A DNA stretch of 64,000 nucleotides. Source: Stenopsyche tienmushanensis. Lineage: Eukaryota > Arthropoda > Insecta > Trichoptera > Stenopsychidae. Both the position numbers and the translations under genes were made by a program. Below the pieces are notes generated by a model. The model was not told where the DNA came from. It ran no database searches and was given only the letters and a program-made list of their open reading frames with translations. Positions 11,220 through 25,100 of this stretch are shown here, one piece after another (within the stretch, counting starts at the first letter, position 1; each line of letters begins with the position of its first letter). The DNA lies in NCBI GenBank assembly GCA_008973525.1, contig WACJ01000215.1, positions 248,001 to 312,000 of the forward strand, read 5' to 3'.

Positions 11220-13040
11220 TAAGCCTGTAGAATTACTGTTCCCCATTAATACAATGAGTTTTTTTAATATCTGCAGCATGGTGGCATCATTGGCTCGTCA
11301 TGGCTATTTTTAACAATTAAATGCAATATCTAATCTGATTTGAAACCAATTATTGTATGTATTTTGGTTTATGAAATACAAATAAGCTATATATAATCAT
11401 ACACCAAATTGTTGCAATCAGACATAATTTTAAAGCATACAAGAAATTGCATTATTCTTCTCTTAATCAAATAATTCCAATAGCATATGCTACAAAGATT
11501 GTGCTAATTTCTTACACGTCAGTATTAAAGCAGAACAGTAGACTGCTACGTCATGATGTTAATGGACAAAATATGTTACATTCTCATGAAGAACAATAAC
11601 GTCGATCGAAACGAACCAAGAACGATTGTTATGTAATCACATCTATTTTTAGTTAACAAGATGGTTAAATTATTCACCACACTGACCGATTGGGCAATGC
11701 CCTCAAATTTTAATGAATACTCCAATTTTCTTATTATTTCGGTGCTACCAAGATTGCGATCTAGTAAAAAAAAACTCGTTAAAGAAACACGCGTACAATT
11801 TGGTTCTTTGGAACATTTTTTTTAAGAAACATCTTTACAAATTCAATTCTGTATCAAAATATGACCTTAGCTGATAGTGGGAATTACAAATATTTATTTA
11901 CGTAACACTGTGCTATATCTCACATGGTCTTGAAATATTGGCAGTTGATATCGCTGGTGAGTATAATGTTGAGCACCTATTTCATAAGAATTCTGATAAA
12001 GCTGTACATTTAACCTTTTGGTTTTTACCCATTTTGTCAACTTTATTAAAAAAGCGTAAAAATAAAATTATTCCGTCGGTAACATTTAGCCGATTTACAT
12101 TGCAATTAATATATGTTCCTAGAGTTACTTCACACGATCTTCAGCAGTTAAGAAAATTTTGTACCATGAATTTTAAGTCATTCACAGAAAAAGACAATTT
12201 GATTAATTTATAACAAGTCATGATGGTGAAAAAATATTATGATTTATTTCATGCGAATTACTATCATGTATTGATGAGTTGAATGGTACTCGAGGCGTGG
12301 AACCGTCCGATCTAGGATTTTTTATATAGAAATAGCTTTAAAGCAAGATTAATCAAACAATTTGAATAAATATACGATAGACGGCACAATCCAAATAATT
12401 GACGATACATTTTTCTTGTGATGATAGCGTGCTGTGATACATTTTTGAACAAACTGTGACAAAAGCATTTTGACGTTGGGCGATGTGTCATTTTGAATCA
12501 TAAATTGGATCCAACAAATAAAAGTGTTTCGCCATTGATTACATTTCGGACATCAAATGCCTTCCAGCCAAAAGGACTCTATCATTCCAAAATATACCGT
12601 ACAAATGGAACACCTCGGGCGATATCGTTCCTTTTTTTGGTGTATTAATCAATTTTTGTCATGACAGATATTTCCTTTTTTATTTTTCGGTTATTGTGAA
12701 TATTCAGCAAAAAATGTATTTATAATAACAGAACAAACCGCTATTATTTCCTGAAAATAATTTATTATCTCTACAAGATGAGGCCATTTTTTTAATTCAG
12801 AAATGAATATTTAAAAACATTTTTTATGTATTTTGCATTATCTTCCAAATTTATATGTGCAAAGAAATGAAAATTTTAAAAATAATGAATACAAAAAAAA
12901 TAATGAATAATTTTGAATAAATGTCAATCATGATTTCATAAACAGAATTTTAAAAGAAGGCAAACTCTTCAAATATATATGTAGTTAAATATATGTATCA
13001 TAGTTAAACTGTTAATATATATGGTTACAGTTATATTGTA
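11220..13040. other. No gene seen; AT-rich noncoding DNA
   Basis: The longest frame (11,938-12,213, 91 codons, not ATG-initiated at the listed start) shows no motif I recognise. No repeat or RNA gene was identified. Confidence 0.5.
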
Positions 13041-13045
13041 TTAAA

Positions 13046-13115
13046 GGGGCCAAAAAATATTTTAAAAAAATATCAGTTTATGTCGAGACACGGTTCAAGA
13101 GACACATAAAAAGTG
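13046..13115 (+). repeat. RepC dispersed repeat, copy 1
   Basis: The segment running from 'tattaaaggggcc' to 'tcgagacacggttcaag' matches the reverse complement of about 36,362-36,425. Similarity appears to fade beyond both ends. It carries no coding sequence; it may be the internal part of an unidentified DNA transposon. Confidence 0.5.
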
Positions 13116-13396
13116 AGTTTATAAATTATATTTTAATAAATATGTTTTCGATAGTTTTTTTATATTTCACGCTGATTTAATTCGACCAGGAAATATAAAA
13201 AATATAGGATTTTGAACTACCCACCAAGAAAATATGATGATATTTTTTTATAAAATTATTTATTCATTAAAAATACCAATCATTTAAAAAACAAGGTGAA
13301 TAAGTAATAATGTTTTTTGATCACTTAATAATTTTAAGTAAATAACTGAATGTCAATTTTTGTTTAAAATAGTTTTTTTAACTTTTACCTACTTAT

Positions 13397-13460
13397 CAAA
13401 TAAAATAAAATAAAAAATAAATAATAAATAATAAATATATAAATAAATAAATATTGATAA
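13397..13460. repeat. Low-complexity TAAA/TAA tract
   Basis: A run of imperfect (TAAA)n and (TAA)n units, probably a simple-sequence expansion or an old poly-A-like tail. Confidence 0.7.
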
Positions 13461-13533
13461 TTTAATTTTTTTAATCAGTCTCTCAAAAGGTTACCGGCCA
13501 CTGGTCTACGTAATACTTTAGGAGCACTTAAAG

Positions 13534-13758
13534 CAGGGGTGGCCAACCCAAATGATCTTGCGGGCCACTTTGGAAATGCATCATGACTCCGCGGGCCGCA
13601 TATAAAATTATATATCACCATTTTAGATTTAGATACACTATAGACATTTTTTTGAAGTGAAAAAATATATTTTGTAAAAGTGTAATAAATCTTGCGGGCT
13701 GGAAAAATATTCAAGGCGGGCCACATGCGGTCCGCGTGCCGCGGGTTGGCCACCCCTG
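13534..13758. mobile_element. hAT-family MITE with perfect TIRs and TSD
   Basis: The 225-bp element begins CAGGGGTGGCCAACCC and ends with its exact 16-bp reverse complement. It is flanked on both sides by the identical 8-bp direct repeat ACTTAAAG (13,526-13,533 and 13,759-13,766), the length produced by hAT transposases. The GC-rich termini rich in GCGGGCC and an AT-rich centre are typical of short hAT derivatives. It has no transposase; the open frame on its minus strand is an artefact of the GC-rich ends. The intact target duplication and termini suggest a fairly recent insertion. Confidence 0.92.
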
Positions 13759-13769
13759 ACTTAAAGCGT

Positions 13770-16700
13770 AGGAGCGGGGATTCTCGGGCGGAAGGACGTC
13801 CTTCCGCAGTCAGTAGTAATCTGGTGAATTAAATATACACAGATTAATAGCGACATTGCATATGGATGATAATTCACTCATGCTACATACCTTCATCCAC
13901 CAAAAAGAAGTAACGAGAGAATCGATCCATTTTTGTAGCGAATTGTGAGTTACGGTGGTAAATACATACAATATAATAGCTCCAGATGAAAAAAAAAACT
14001 TTATTCGCATTAGAAATCAATTTCTACCATGAATCTGTTATAAACCCCAGTAGTAAGACAGTGTCGTGTCCGAATTCCAATTAATCAGAAAGAGCATTCT
14101 TACACGTTGAGCTCGGAGATAAATAAAGACGGGGAGTGTCTTGAACGTTGAGTTTGGAGTGAAAAAGAGACTGGAGAGAGTATCTTGCATTTCGGAGATT
14201 GTGAATGAGAGACAGAGACGGAAAGAGTATCTTGCGTACATCGTACGATTGTATAGATCGTTAACCCAAATTAATCGACTAATAATGATATATGAATGAT
14301 ATAATGAATCGATTTCAAGTGTATAGTTTATGTTTACTTTAAGAAATGACCGAATATTGTGTGCTATAGACAGTGTTTATTTATTTATATACAAGCTTCA
14401 TACATGCTGCGTGGTCCTGACAGATAAGTCGATTTGTACAGATGATAAGTGGCAGACATACAAATATGGCATCTAAGTTGATGATGATTTAAAATTAGCT
14501 CATTACTCAAAGGATTAATAATGGAAAGGATCATTCTTTGTATGTGATGGGACATCATTGAAGTAATAAATATTGTTGACATTCACAGAAATAATCTTTA
14601 GTAAAAAATGAAACAGCATGACGCTTATTTGTACAGTACAAAATAAATTTAAAAAGAAGGATTTTTTAGAACTTCTCACCCTTTTATCTGATTCTTTAAA
14701 TATCCAATCCTAACCTTATGCTAAGTATTAAACTTGATTGCTTTCCGGTTCCTATAATATTTAAATACATGCTAAAATTCATAATTTCACATAAATATTA
14801 TTTTCAAGCTCTGATGTAAACGAAAATCCTGCTGAGTTCATAAATGCAATTTTGTCTTGACTCAAGTGCAGTGATAATGTATTTATGATATAAATGCTTT
14901 CGATACAATATTACACAATTCCGCGTTACGTCATATACACACAAAACCTTTCACTTGCCTGTTCTAGAGAATTCATGGATTTCGCTGCAATCCTTTCAAA
15001 GTATACAAGTGCCAACATAAAATATTGTCGTTTTCATTTACGAATGAATGCATTTCATTTCATCTCTATTTTAAAAGTGCGGACTGCTTTTTCTACGCCA
15101 TTGCGCCGTTGCACATCCACCCCCCAACGAACGCATATTTTTCTGGCTTTTCAGGAATTGGCGTTTCGCTAATGACTGCGCCAGGTTTTTTCGTGCAATG
15201 AAATCATCCCTAAAAAATTACGAGCTTTTATACAATTTGGAATGCCGGGAATTCAATAAATGCTACGTCCGGCTTTACAAACGTTATTGAGCATAGGTGT
15301 GAATTTCAATAATGAATTTTCACATCGTTTTTAACTTTATCTGATTTTTTTATTATTATTTCAGGGTATTTCGACTAAGCAGCATATAACAAGCAGAAGC
15401 ATAAAAAGGTAGTTATATATTTTTAGCATACTTTGATCTATAAGCGTATTATATTTTGTCTTATATTGCAAGCATTGTATATAAACACTGGTTGAAAACA
15501 ATCGTTTATGAGGAACTGAAATTGAAAATCTTCCGTGCTTGGCCCCGGGCTGAATGACTCTCCAAAGAAAGTATCATCCTTTATAAAACGAAAAAAAATC
15601 TCTTAATATCCCCGCTGATATCCCTGACATGCCCGGATTAAGGCTTTGGAAGAAGTTGCTTTAATATTACGACTGACAAACTTTGCAGCGGTCTTCAATT
15701 TTCGGATAACATTGCGATTGTTTTAAAATATTTTCTGGCTTATTCACCGGCGCCAATCTTGCAATATGCTCCAGGCCAAGTTTTTGCATCGCCTTCTGCT
15801 GACAAAAGATGTGTCAACTAGTCGGAAAATGTAATAAGTTCGAGGCCCCAAAATTCAAATTAAACTTTCGTAGGCATAATGGGAGATCGGGAGAGATATT
15901 AATGCCCTTTTGTAAATTGTAGTCGCGCTGGGCTATTCTAGCAAATTCCTCAGATGTAAGGAAGCATTGAACTACCCTTAAAATTTTCCCTCTCTTCAGC
16001 TACATCAGAACATATTTTTGGGCACGATCATAATGCTGTAAAAGTCGCTAATTAAATTCGCACTGTGGAATTCAAATCTTCCACAAAATACACGTCCCTC
16101 ATTGCTGCGGGTTTTTATCTCTGCGAAAGAAGAGTTTCGTGGAAAACTATTTTTAATTTGATCTCAGTATTTCGATTACATTAAAGCACTATTATCACTA
16201 TTTAAACAAGATTAATCAACAGTACGACTGCATTGTCTTTCGTCTGTCCCTTCGGTTTCCATGGGAATTTTAGCTATAACAATTAGTTCTAGACAACTAA
16301 AAATTATCAATAAATTATAGTGGGTTTCAAATTTATTTTGATAAGTCCCTATGTAATTTTTATCTTTGACTGATTTTATTTTTATTTACAACATATGGTT
16401 TTTATGGAAACAAGTTATGATAATACGACATTCAACAATTTTAATGATTTCTATTCCTCAATTTGCAAATTATTCTACCATAAATGTCGTTTGCTGCTAT
16501 AGGTGAAACTGTTAGCAAATATTTTTGTACATGTATTACAATGTTAAATGATACTCATATTACTTATTTTTAAGAAATTATTGTTTTATAAATCTATACT
16601 TTCAGCTACTTTATTTTGGTCTATAGCTTTTTAATCTGTCGACAGTTTGTGCGACTCATATTATATGATCTCTTATTTTTTTAAACTTTAGATTAGATTT

Positions 16701-17485
16701 TCTCCATTGCTTAGAATCATATTTGAACCTATGAATTTTTGATGTAACCTATGATATTGCCAAATTTGTAAAACGCAATATTCTTTGAAGTCTTTAAGAC
16801 GTTGAATCACTTGTTTGGTTTCGGATTCAGAGTGGCAAAATATTAAATTAAATTTGGTTGTTGTCAGTTGAATCAGTCGTAATAGCTTTGCCGGGGTTTA
16901 TAAAAGATTATTTGATTCTTTCTTTATTAGACCACCACATACTAACCATCATATGTGCGGGGTGCGTAGAAGAAAAGAAGAGCTTAGAAAATTTAATATT
17001 TGTTACAAGTAACGTTTCGGTTTGAAAATAGCGTTATAGTATTACATTTTCGCAGCACCCACTTTTCCACATTTCAAACTATTTCTGAAACACTGTGATT
17101 TTTTTCTACAATCTGAATTTGAATCTTCCAGGATCCAAACTATTATACCAATACTTGGTCTGAGGGCTTTGATTCTGGAAGATACGAATGTGAGATATGA
17201 ATTGTGAGGCATACATATGAAATATGATTCGCGAAATTACCTTTCTTTTAAAAGAATTTAATAAATATCGTTGCAAAGAAAACACTACTAGACAATCCTG
17301 TTCAGAATTTATTGATTTTCCCAGTATTTCAAACTCAAGATCAGGATTAATCTGATTCGAGACGATTGGAAGCGTTGATACAATATCTGTGATCTTTCGA
17401 TTTTGTTATTTTTTTACAACTTTTAGCATAAGTGTTGATAAATTATCACTTTTAACACTCTTTATTGCTATTAACACCAATTACT
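13770..17485. other. No gene seen; some purine-rich sequence
   Basis: At 14,100-14,240 there is a purine-rich tract with two short direct duplications (gttgag-t-ggag about 45 bp apart, and agagtatcttgc about 46 bp apart) next to AATAAAG. At 15,365-15,408 a 44-nt stretch lies between a strong acceptor (tattattatttcag) and a GTAGTT donor and is open in one frame. Neither is enough to call a gene. Confidence 0.4.
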
Positions 17486-17491
17486 AAAAAT

Positions 17492-17832
17492 ATCATCATC
17501 ATTTAATATCCATTCATAGGAAGGGGTTATATATAATTCGTCTGTATCATACATTCACTCCTTGTTCGCTCGATATTGAAAGTAGCATAACCTCCGTTTC
17601 ATTTAGAACGTTCACCCAGTAGGCCATCTGGATGAACGTGTTGAAGGGCGCTTTCGCGAGCGTCTCGATAGGGAGTGTGGGAAATTTGTAAAGACTGAGT
17701 AGTTTTTCTCAGGAGACAGTGAAAAACTACTCTAGACGACCTGGAGTATAAAGACCCTAGTCTCACTTTTTCTCGCGAGGGCGTTGTCGGACTAGGATAA
17801 AGTCCTACGTGATGCAAAAATAAATCTCGGAA
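17492..17832 (-). repeat. RepA dispersed repeat, copy 2
   Basis: The left end is a short (ATC)n run at 17,492 followed by 'tatccattcataggaagggg', as in copy 3, but the segment with 'gtccactgcag' is missing. The copy then runs through 'ctcgatattgaaagtagc', 'gaacgttcaccca' and 'gactgagtagtttttctcag' to about 17,832. At 17,697-17,732 GAGTAGTTTTT and AAAAACTACTC form a perfect 11-bp stem. The minus-strand frame inside it (17,599-17,817) is not conserved in the other copies. Confidence 0.75.
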
Positions 17833-18325
17833 CTAAAAATATAATTCTGGCTTAATTTGTATTAGTTTGAATGCTTATGTTTTCCATTTATGCCTAGATT
17901 TTATTCCTGGTATTAAATCGGGGTGTTAGAAAATATGTTTAAAATATCTATTTTACATGAACTACATATGTAAGCGAGAACTTATTTTTTAACTCTCGCT
18001 GTGCATGAGTAAATTAATTATTTTGAATGGATTGCCCCGAAAGGAAGCTTACTAATTAATGTTCCGTGTTTGAAGTAAAATAACTTTTTATTAAAAGTTT
18101 TCCTCCCGTCTGCTCGGCTGCTCTAATTAAACAGTTGTTTACCTTATTGAAAATTAAATGGTATTATGATCCCGTTTATAATTTAGTAATGGAGTACTCG
18201 GTTCAACCGTTTTATCCATTGGACTGAATAATGAATTACAGAGACCATCTGCCTACAATTTATTGCCACGAATTCTTATCCCACATTCTGAGTGCGATCG
18301 CCGCTGGGTAGCCAAAGAATCTGGG

Positions 18326-18547
18326 TTAAGATGTTATTCTGCAGTCTGAAAGACCATGTCCACGGACTGTATGAAAAACGGAATCTGGAGCAGCATAAGT
18401 TGCGTCACAAAAGTCGCATACTTCTGATCCGGCGCGCAATGGCCTAGCGAAGTCTGCACGTTTCAATGAATCACCATTTCCATTGTCCAGAAATATGGCC
18501 ACGATTCTTATCCAAAATGACTGATGATGATTATGCAAATGTGTCAT
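18326..18547 (-). CDS. Candidate small protein with zinc-finger-like motif
   Basis: An ATG-initiated frame of 73 codons lies on the minus strand in a patch less AT-rich than its surroundings. An in-frame TGA sits four codons upstream, so this ATG is the first one available; its context is CCAAATG. Around residues 43-62 it reads CDFCDATYAAPDSVFH then TVRGH, giving C-x2-C-x11-H-x4-H with an aromatic residue four positions after the second cysteine. This is close to a C2H2 zinc finger but one residue short before the first histidine. AATAAA lies about 62 nt past the stop (18,259-18,264). I do not recognise the protein. It could be a small gene, an exon of a larger one, or a chance frame. Confidence 0.28.
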   Translation of the reverse strand: MTHLHNHHQSFWIRIVAIFLDNGNGDSLKRADFARPLRAGSEVCDFCDATYAAPDSVFHTVRGHGLSDCRITS

Positions 18548-19122
18548 TTGGAAGCTTCAATGGCACGTTATAATTTCGCTTTTTGTTTGATTCGATTCGT
18601 TTTCGTTCGATGACGATGTGTTGATACAATGCTCAATTAGTTGCCGCTACTTGATTACAGCGCAGCAGATTTACTATCGACAATGAGTCAGAGTATTGAT
18701 TTGCTCGTAATTATATTATTATTGATGATTTGCATATTTAGGCGTATTGTTTGTCGAGTTCGGAAGCCTGATTGACATTTCATAAAGGTTAAATTGAATA
18801 TGGGTTTCGCAACTAACCGTATCCAAACGAAAATAAGCGTTCCAATTCTACTCAATCGTGCAGACGCGGTATTTTTTTGTATTTTTCATAACGAAGTTTA
18901 AATTATTGCTGCGTAACGAGTAAAAAATACTGTGCGTCATCTGATGGTCAATATTCAAACAACGAATTAATCCTTCAATTATATTTTTAGTTTATATAAA
19001 TTGAGCAATCAATTCCTCGATTTCGTTTTATTTTTTTATTACTGGATTTATACAATACGTTTCATACTTTATGCTAACCTAATTTCCTATAGATTTGAAC
19101 TCAAGGTATTACTCAAAATACA

Positions 19123-19152
19123 CAGTTGCAAAGTACGAGGACTTTGCAACTG
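19123..19152. other. Perfect 12-bp hairpin
   Basis: CAGTTGCAAAGT, the loop ACGAGG and ACTTTGCAACTG form a perfect 12-bp stem with a 6-nt loop. The rest of the region is AT-rich and featureless. No coding context explains it. It may be a structured RNA element, a DNA cruciform site or the remnant of a tiny inverted duplication. Confidence 0.5.
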
Positions 19153-19159
19153 CAACTCA

Positions 19160-22100
19160 TCGTCGGCCTATAATTTTGCGAATTTATTTTATATCGACTT
19201 GAAATTTACTGAACGTATTCTTAAATATCGGTTCTTTCCGATACACGAAGAAAAAGATATTTTTTTTAACCCATAAGGTAGAAACGTTCCTTAATTCACC
19301 AAATGCCTCTCCGAATCCAAGGCATTGACATAGCAGCCCTTATTCTTCCCATATGATACATTGTGCCGCTTAGTTTTTGTTCTTTTGTATACGTTTTTGA
19401 TTATATTTTTATCTAAATGTATGGGCTTGTTGTGTATCTCTGGTTATTCATTTTCCGCATTCAACCGCTTAATGGATTAGTTGTCCAAATGACAAGTAAC
19501 TTTATGCATCGTTTCACCAGAGAATAGTATACGGCGGGCACATGTAATAAATTAAATAGATGCCGAGCTGAAATTAATGAAATTTTTCATGATCCAACGA
19601 TGATGTTTTCATCCGATGGCATTGTTTGGATTTTTTTAATTTTCCAAATGCCTTTGTTCTTCGCGTGCTGGCCTAGACGTGTGCCTCGTATAAACGCGAT
19701 AAGGCACAACTTTTTTCCTGAGAAAATTTAATTTTTCGAGCTGGGTTTATATCTCTTTCGGAGTTCGGTACAAGATCCTCCTTCGTGTACCGAGAATAAT
19801 GAGGATAAAGGACAATTCATGTCATTTGTGCTAATGGCCTCTCTCGAAAAGTCGAGACCTTTAAATTCTTGTAGCCATCGTGTTGCGTAAATGAAAAATG
19901 GTGTAATTATTTCAATTGTATACCAAAATATTTTTCTGAAATTTCGACGTTTAGATTGAGTACTTGAAGTACGTTAACAGGATTATTTTAAACTGATTAC
20001 TTACAATTCTTTTCTTAATTTAATTATTTTATCGGCATGTAATAATTCTAAATGTGGCGTACAATACGATTATGTTATGAAATTCTTTCATACCATCATG
20101 GCACAAATGACAACAATTGTTGTCGAGTTGTTGAGTTTTTTGATCGCGCCCACTTAAACAAGAGGCAAGATAATTCGTTCAAAATTAATATGGCGTTATT
20201 ATATAGTAAAAATGTAATACATCCAAGATATCGTTGTTTTGATTTAACAATTACGACCATCATTAAAGGTTTTTTACTTTTTTTAGTTTATGTGACAAAT
20301 ACTGCCTTATAATTTTGCAATACGGCCGTCATTCAGTCCAAAATCTAAGACAATTCAAGAGGCAGACAACGAATATGGTGAATTTGGACGAAGCTGGCGA
20401 TTGATGTTTCGCCGTGCATGTCCATGACCTCCCGATTAGACCATATGGTTTTGACGCTTAAGGTTTGATCTTGAAAATACCCAAAAAAAAAATCTCAAAA
20501 AGCTTCTTTCTGACCTTTCGAGTAGCATAAAAGGTCTTAAAGCGATGAATGTCTCGTTCCCATGTTTTGTCTCATCCTCAGATATTTAATATCTCGGACC
20601 TATTCATACTTACAGAGGTTGAGGTTACCATACCGTAATTTACTTCGATCATTTATTTTAATTCCAAAAACAGCAGCAACTACATCAATAAGTTTTACAT
20701 ATTATTATTTTGTGAATAACTGGAAATAGTACATAATTTGTAATTTTGACCAAAATTAATATTGTTATTAAATGTTCTAATTTTTCGCCAAAGTGTAACA
20801 TCCATCTCAAAACAATAGTAAATTTAATACGTTTCGTCAATTTTAACAACGGTTATCAACGAACGCCATGCTAATTTATTCGCATGTTTGAAATGCTATT
20901 TTTGATAATAAAATATTTAATGACCCGCACGTTTTGCGTATGAATTTTTCGCATATTATTATAAAATCTTCAAAAAACCCATCACGATACAAAATGACAC
21001 AATAGCACTATATCACATTTGTTTAAATGATTACTGTTTTAAAGTAGTGACTGATAAAATAATAAAATAAAATAAAAATTGCTCTCAAATATTTATGTAA
21101 GTATTAAATATATGTATTATGCACTATTTATGGTCCAGAATGAATCTTATTCTGGAATTTTTGGCGAGGCTACAATATTTGTATGTCCATAAAAACGTTG
21201 AATGATATCACAGAAATATCTTTAAACGTTATAGGGAAAAATATGACCAGAGTGTTTTCATTGTTTGCCAAAATTTTTATTCCAATAGCCACCATGTAAA
21301 ATATTATAACTGGCCTCCATGATAGCTAATGGTAGAGCAATTTATTATATATTTTTTTATAATATATTTATAACTATATGTCTTTTAATTGTTTAATATA
21401 AAAACTATTCTAGTATTTTATATTTTTGTAGTTCAAAATCTTTGCATAACCATAATCAATTTTCGTGCTATGTACATTTCAGGAAAGAACGCATAAAAAA
21501 ATACTTGAAATTTATACAAAATTTTCGGATCTCACAGAATCAAATCTTAAATATCAAGTCAATGAGATAAAACAGGGAGGTCATGGACATGTACAAACAT
21601 CGAAGATTCGATCTTCAGCTTCGCCTTCCTAGTTATTTTAATTGGGTAGAGTATATAACAACGGTATCACTAAATAGAGCTAGTCGAGCTGTCTTAGACT
21701 CAAGCCAGAATAGCATGATCATCGAATGTCCTGATCGAATACTTGTTTTGATATCAATATTTTATATCGTGCTAAATAAATCAGTTACATTACTGGCAAG
21801 TAATTATCCAACAATATAATCGTCGAAATAATAAACAAAATTTTATTTTTGTATACTTGACTATGCTTATGTTACTCGCGCAATCCTTAGCAATAAATGG
21901 ACGAAGTTTTATCGCAATCTGATGAACGGTATGGTAGCACATTACATACGAACAAACAGACATTCACTTTTGTATATAAGATGAATGCACTAAAGATGCA
22001 CTAGGAGTTCTTTATCATTTGGAAGATTTTTAATTGTGGCACAGGTTGAAATTGACCCGACATGAAGCCGGTATTATAAAGTGCCATAGGTGAATCTTGT

Positions 22101-25100
22101 AAGTTACATGGACTGATAAAGGGGATTAATGTTGGCTTTCTTGTGCGCAGACGCGATCGTGTATAATGCGGGCGTACAGAGATATAATACAATGAAAAAG
22201 TTTGAAAATTGAAGAAGTCCCACGGGGGCTTGGTTGTTAAAGGTGGTGGGTGATTTTAGACCATAAGTCTTTACTACTATCCTATCGTTGCATTAGAGTT
22301 AGTTTTGAATATGTTTAAGAAGGAGGTTCATTGTCTAAAGATAAATCACACGTGAGGAAATCTTTATAGTTTCCAGGGAAAGCATTTTGCATGTGGTAGT
22401 TTTCAATTGCCTTCCATGGTTAATTAAGCTAATAGTAATCAAGTCGATTGAAATTTCCATTGGTTTAGTAGCGCAATTTGGCTTGAACGTCACGAAAAAT
22501 GAAACTCTAACCGGCAGTTGGTCAGAAAGATAAAGAGAATCGTTTGTAGTCTATCCATCTCTGTCGCATACGTCATAGAATACATAAGGATATATAAAGT
22601 AATCAATAGATCAGTAGCTAACTATTTTAGCTAACCATTTCCCCGTAAGAAAAGAGCTAAGAGATTTCACTTCTACCGCGCAAATCTCACGTATATTTTC
22701 TATAAATGGTTTGTAATCAATCTGAGTTATGCTCACACAATCATTACATTATACTTAAATTGCATTCCCGTTATAAATAAATTCGCATATCCGTGTCGAT
22801 AACCCAGCGTTCGAGCATTTAATATCGAATTATAAATTTGTAATCAGTATTCACATGTATTCAAGCCGTATACGAATCAGTAACTCACTACAAATACGGT
22901 ATTTTTTTTCCAAAACGATTTTGCAACTATCCGCATAGATCGAACGTTAGTGATTTATATGCCTCGGGCTCGCTTTTTAATTCGGGACATCAAACTGCAT
23001 TGAATCTGGTGTGTGTAAAAGTTAATGAATTGCACTTTATGGAGACACTTTATCAAATTGCGCATCCATGTTCATTCTGGTGCACTTTATTTATATCGCT
23101 GCATTAACAGGAGCGCGTCGACAAACTACTGTGTCGGGAGTTAATATTCAGGATGTGGCTATCAGTAGTGACACTATTTCATGGTTATGGTCCAACGTTA
23201 TTCCCATCACGTATATGCTTGCATTAGTTCCAACTTTAGAGCGAAGTTAGCGCAGCTATCCCTTGTTAATTATCCCCAACTCACTGAGAAGGATTACCAG
23301 AGTTGCTGTCCTCGCTGCCAGATGCTGTCAATCCAAAACTTCCATCTGTAGCTGGCGTGCCTAACGGCTAGAAAGACGGACTGAAACTTTACGTCGTTAA
23401 GCTATCACAACAGGTCATAACCATGGTCGTTTGTCCATCTTGAAACGATAAAGCGTTTTATAACTTTTGAAGGCAAGATCAACAAGTTTAAGGCTATTTC
23501 GCCTTTGCTTCCTTTAAAGTTTAACAAAAATGCAATCCCATTTAGTTCACATACCAATCAGATATTTTCGCTTTTTGTGATATGAGAAACAATATCATTT
23601 GAATAGTGTGTCAGATTAGATTTTTTTCTAGCTTAGATAGTTATAACACTAATGCGAATTAATGTTTAATGATCAGTATTCGTGGACATAGTTAGTTGAT
23701 GCGGGCGGCGGGAGATGTTAGAGCAGACTTGTTTTATTTGCAGGCCATTACATACAGGAAGGTATTTGGTTGTTTGTTATATCCTTTAAATGCGCGATTC
23801 TTCACTAATTCCTTAAATATTGGTAGCTGAATTATCTAAGCATAGGACAAAAATAATATCTTAACGGGATAAAAATTAACTTTAAGATGATTGTGTGACT
23901 ATACGATCAAGCTTATCTTTATTGGGATTTTACATATATGCGCCTGAAAGCTTAATGAGCTTTTTTAAATATTATTTTTATTCGATCACAATGAGCTTTT
24001 CATCCCCACATGTCATAAGTAATTAATTTGCTCTTATTATTTTTATGCATTCAATTCATAATCACAAATATTTCAAGCTCGGATTAAAAACGCTGTGAAT
24101 GTTGACGAGTACTACAACAAAGGGTGAAAAATGCGCCTAAAATATTTTTTAGCCAATATTTATTTTTCCACGCGAAAAGCTCCTTTGCAGCCGCTAGCTT
24201 ACTTCAAAGCTCTGGTTAAAACTTGTACCGTGCTATGTAGTTACCAAAATTTGTGCATATAGGATGTAGGTATGAATAAACTGGTCGGATATGGTTTCAT
24301 TTGGGGTTTCCAGGCGTCTGAATGGGATACTCTTTTCAATGCATCCTTGGACGAAATGAAAATAAATAATGATTTTCTACATGATACATAATTTTAAGAG
24401 TTAACAGTAGTTTAATAAGTCATTAGTCTTATTTTTAGTCATAAGTTTATTGTGCTAAAATATATTTTTATCCGGATTCATTTATAAGGCATTGTACGCT
24501 TATTATATCATATCTCGATGTTTTTTTATATTAGACTCTCAAGAAATTGTCGCTTTGACGTCCTTTGTTTTATAGGTCTTAGCTGGAAGCGACATCAGGA
24601 AAAGAAAATCAACGATTTGATCTTTTTCTGTTAAGACATCCTCTGAAAATGACTGGAGAACATTTCCTAATTTGAATGGTAAATTAAACCTTTATTCAAA
24701 TAATTCTAGACATATTACACGCATCACTTTATTACACGGTTGCTGAACACCGGAGCGATATTTCCAACTTTGGACTTGTTGTTGACTTTGATAAATTTGT
24801 TAAATTACCAACCCCCAAATGTAAATCACAAAGTGTCACGATTAACACATCGAGCTTTGAAGATATGCAACCGCACTAGATGGTTGGCATTAATCAACTT
24901 CTTAAATACAGACGTAGTAAGTTTGCAAATATGAACAATGAGAGATGAAAATTTCTGCGACAAATTTTCACTGAAAGTTTTATTCAGCATCGTGAAAAGT
25001 TTTAAATATAAATCTGAGCGTTTATTTTTCAAGCAACATGCACTTATTTGGATGGAATTCACACCCAGTCGCATGCTTTGGAAGATTAAAATGTACATCC

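Noticed and set aside
13475..13753. 92-codon minus frame as a gene.
   Set aside because: It lies almost wholly inside the hAT MITE and is produced by its GC-rich inverted ends.
17599..17817. 72-codon minus frame within RepA copy 2 as a conserved repeat-encoded protein.
   Set aside because: Corresponding sequence in copies 3 and 4 is frameshifted and contains stops.
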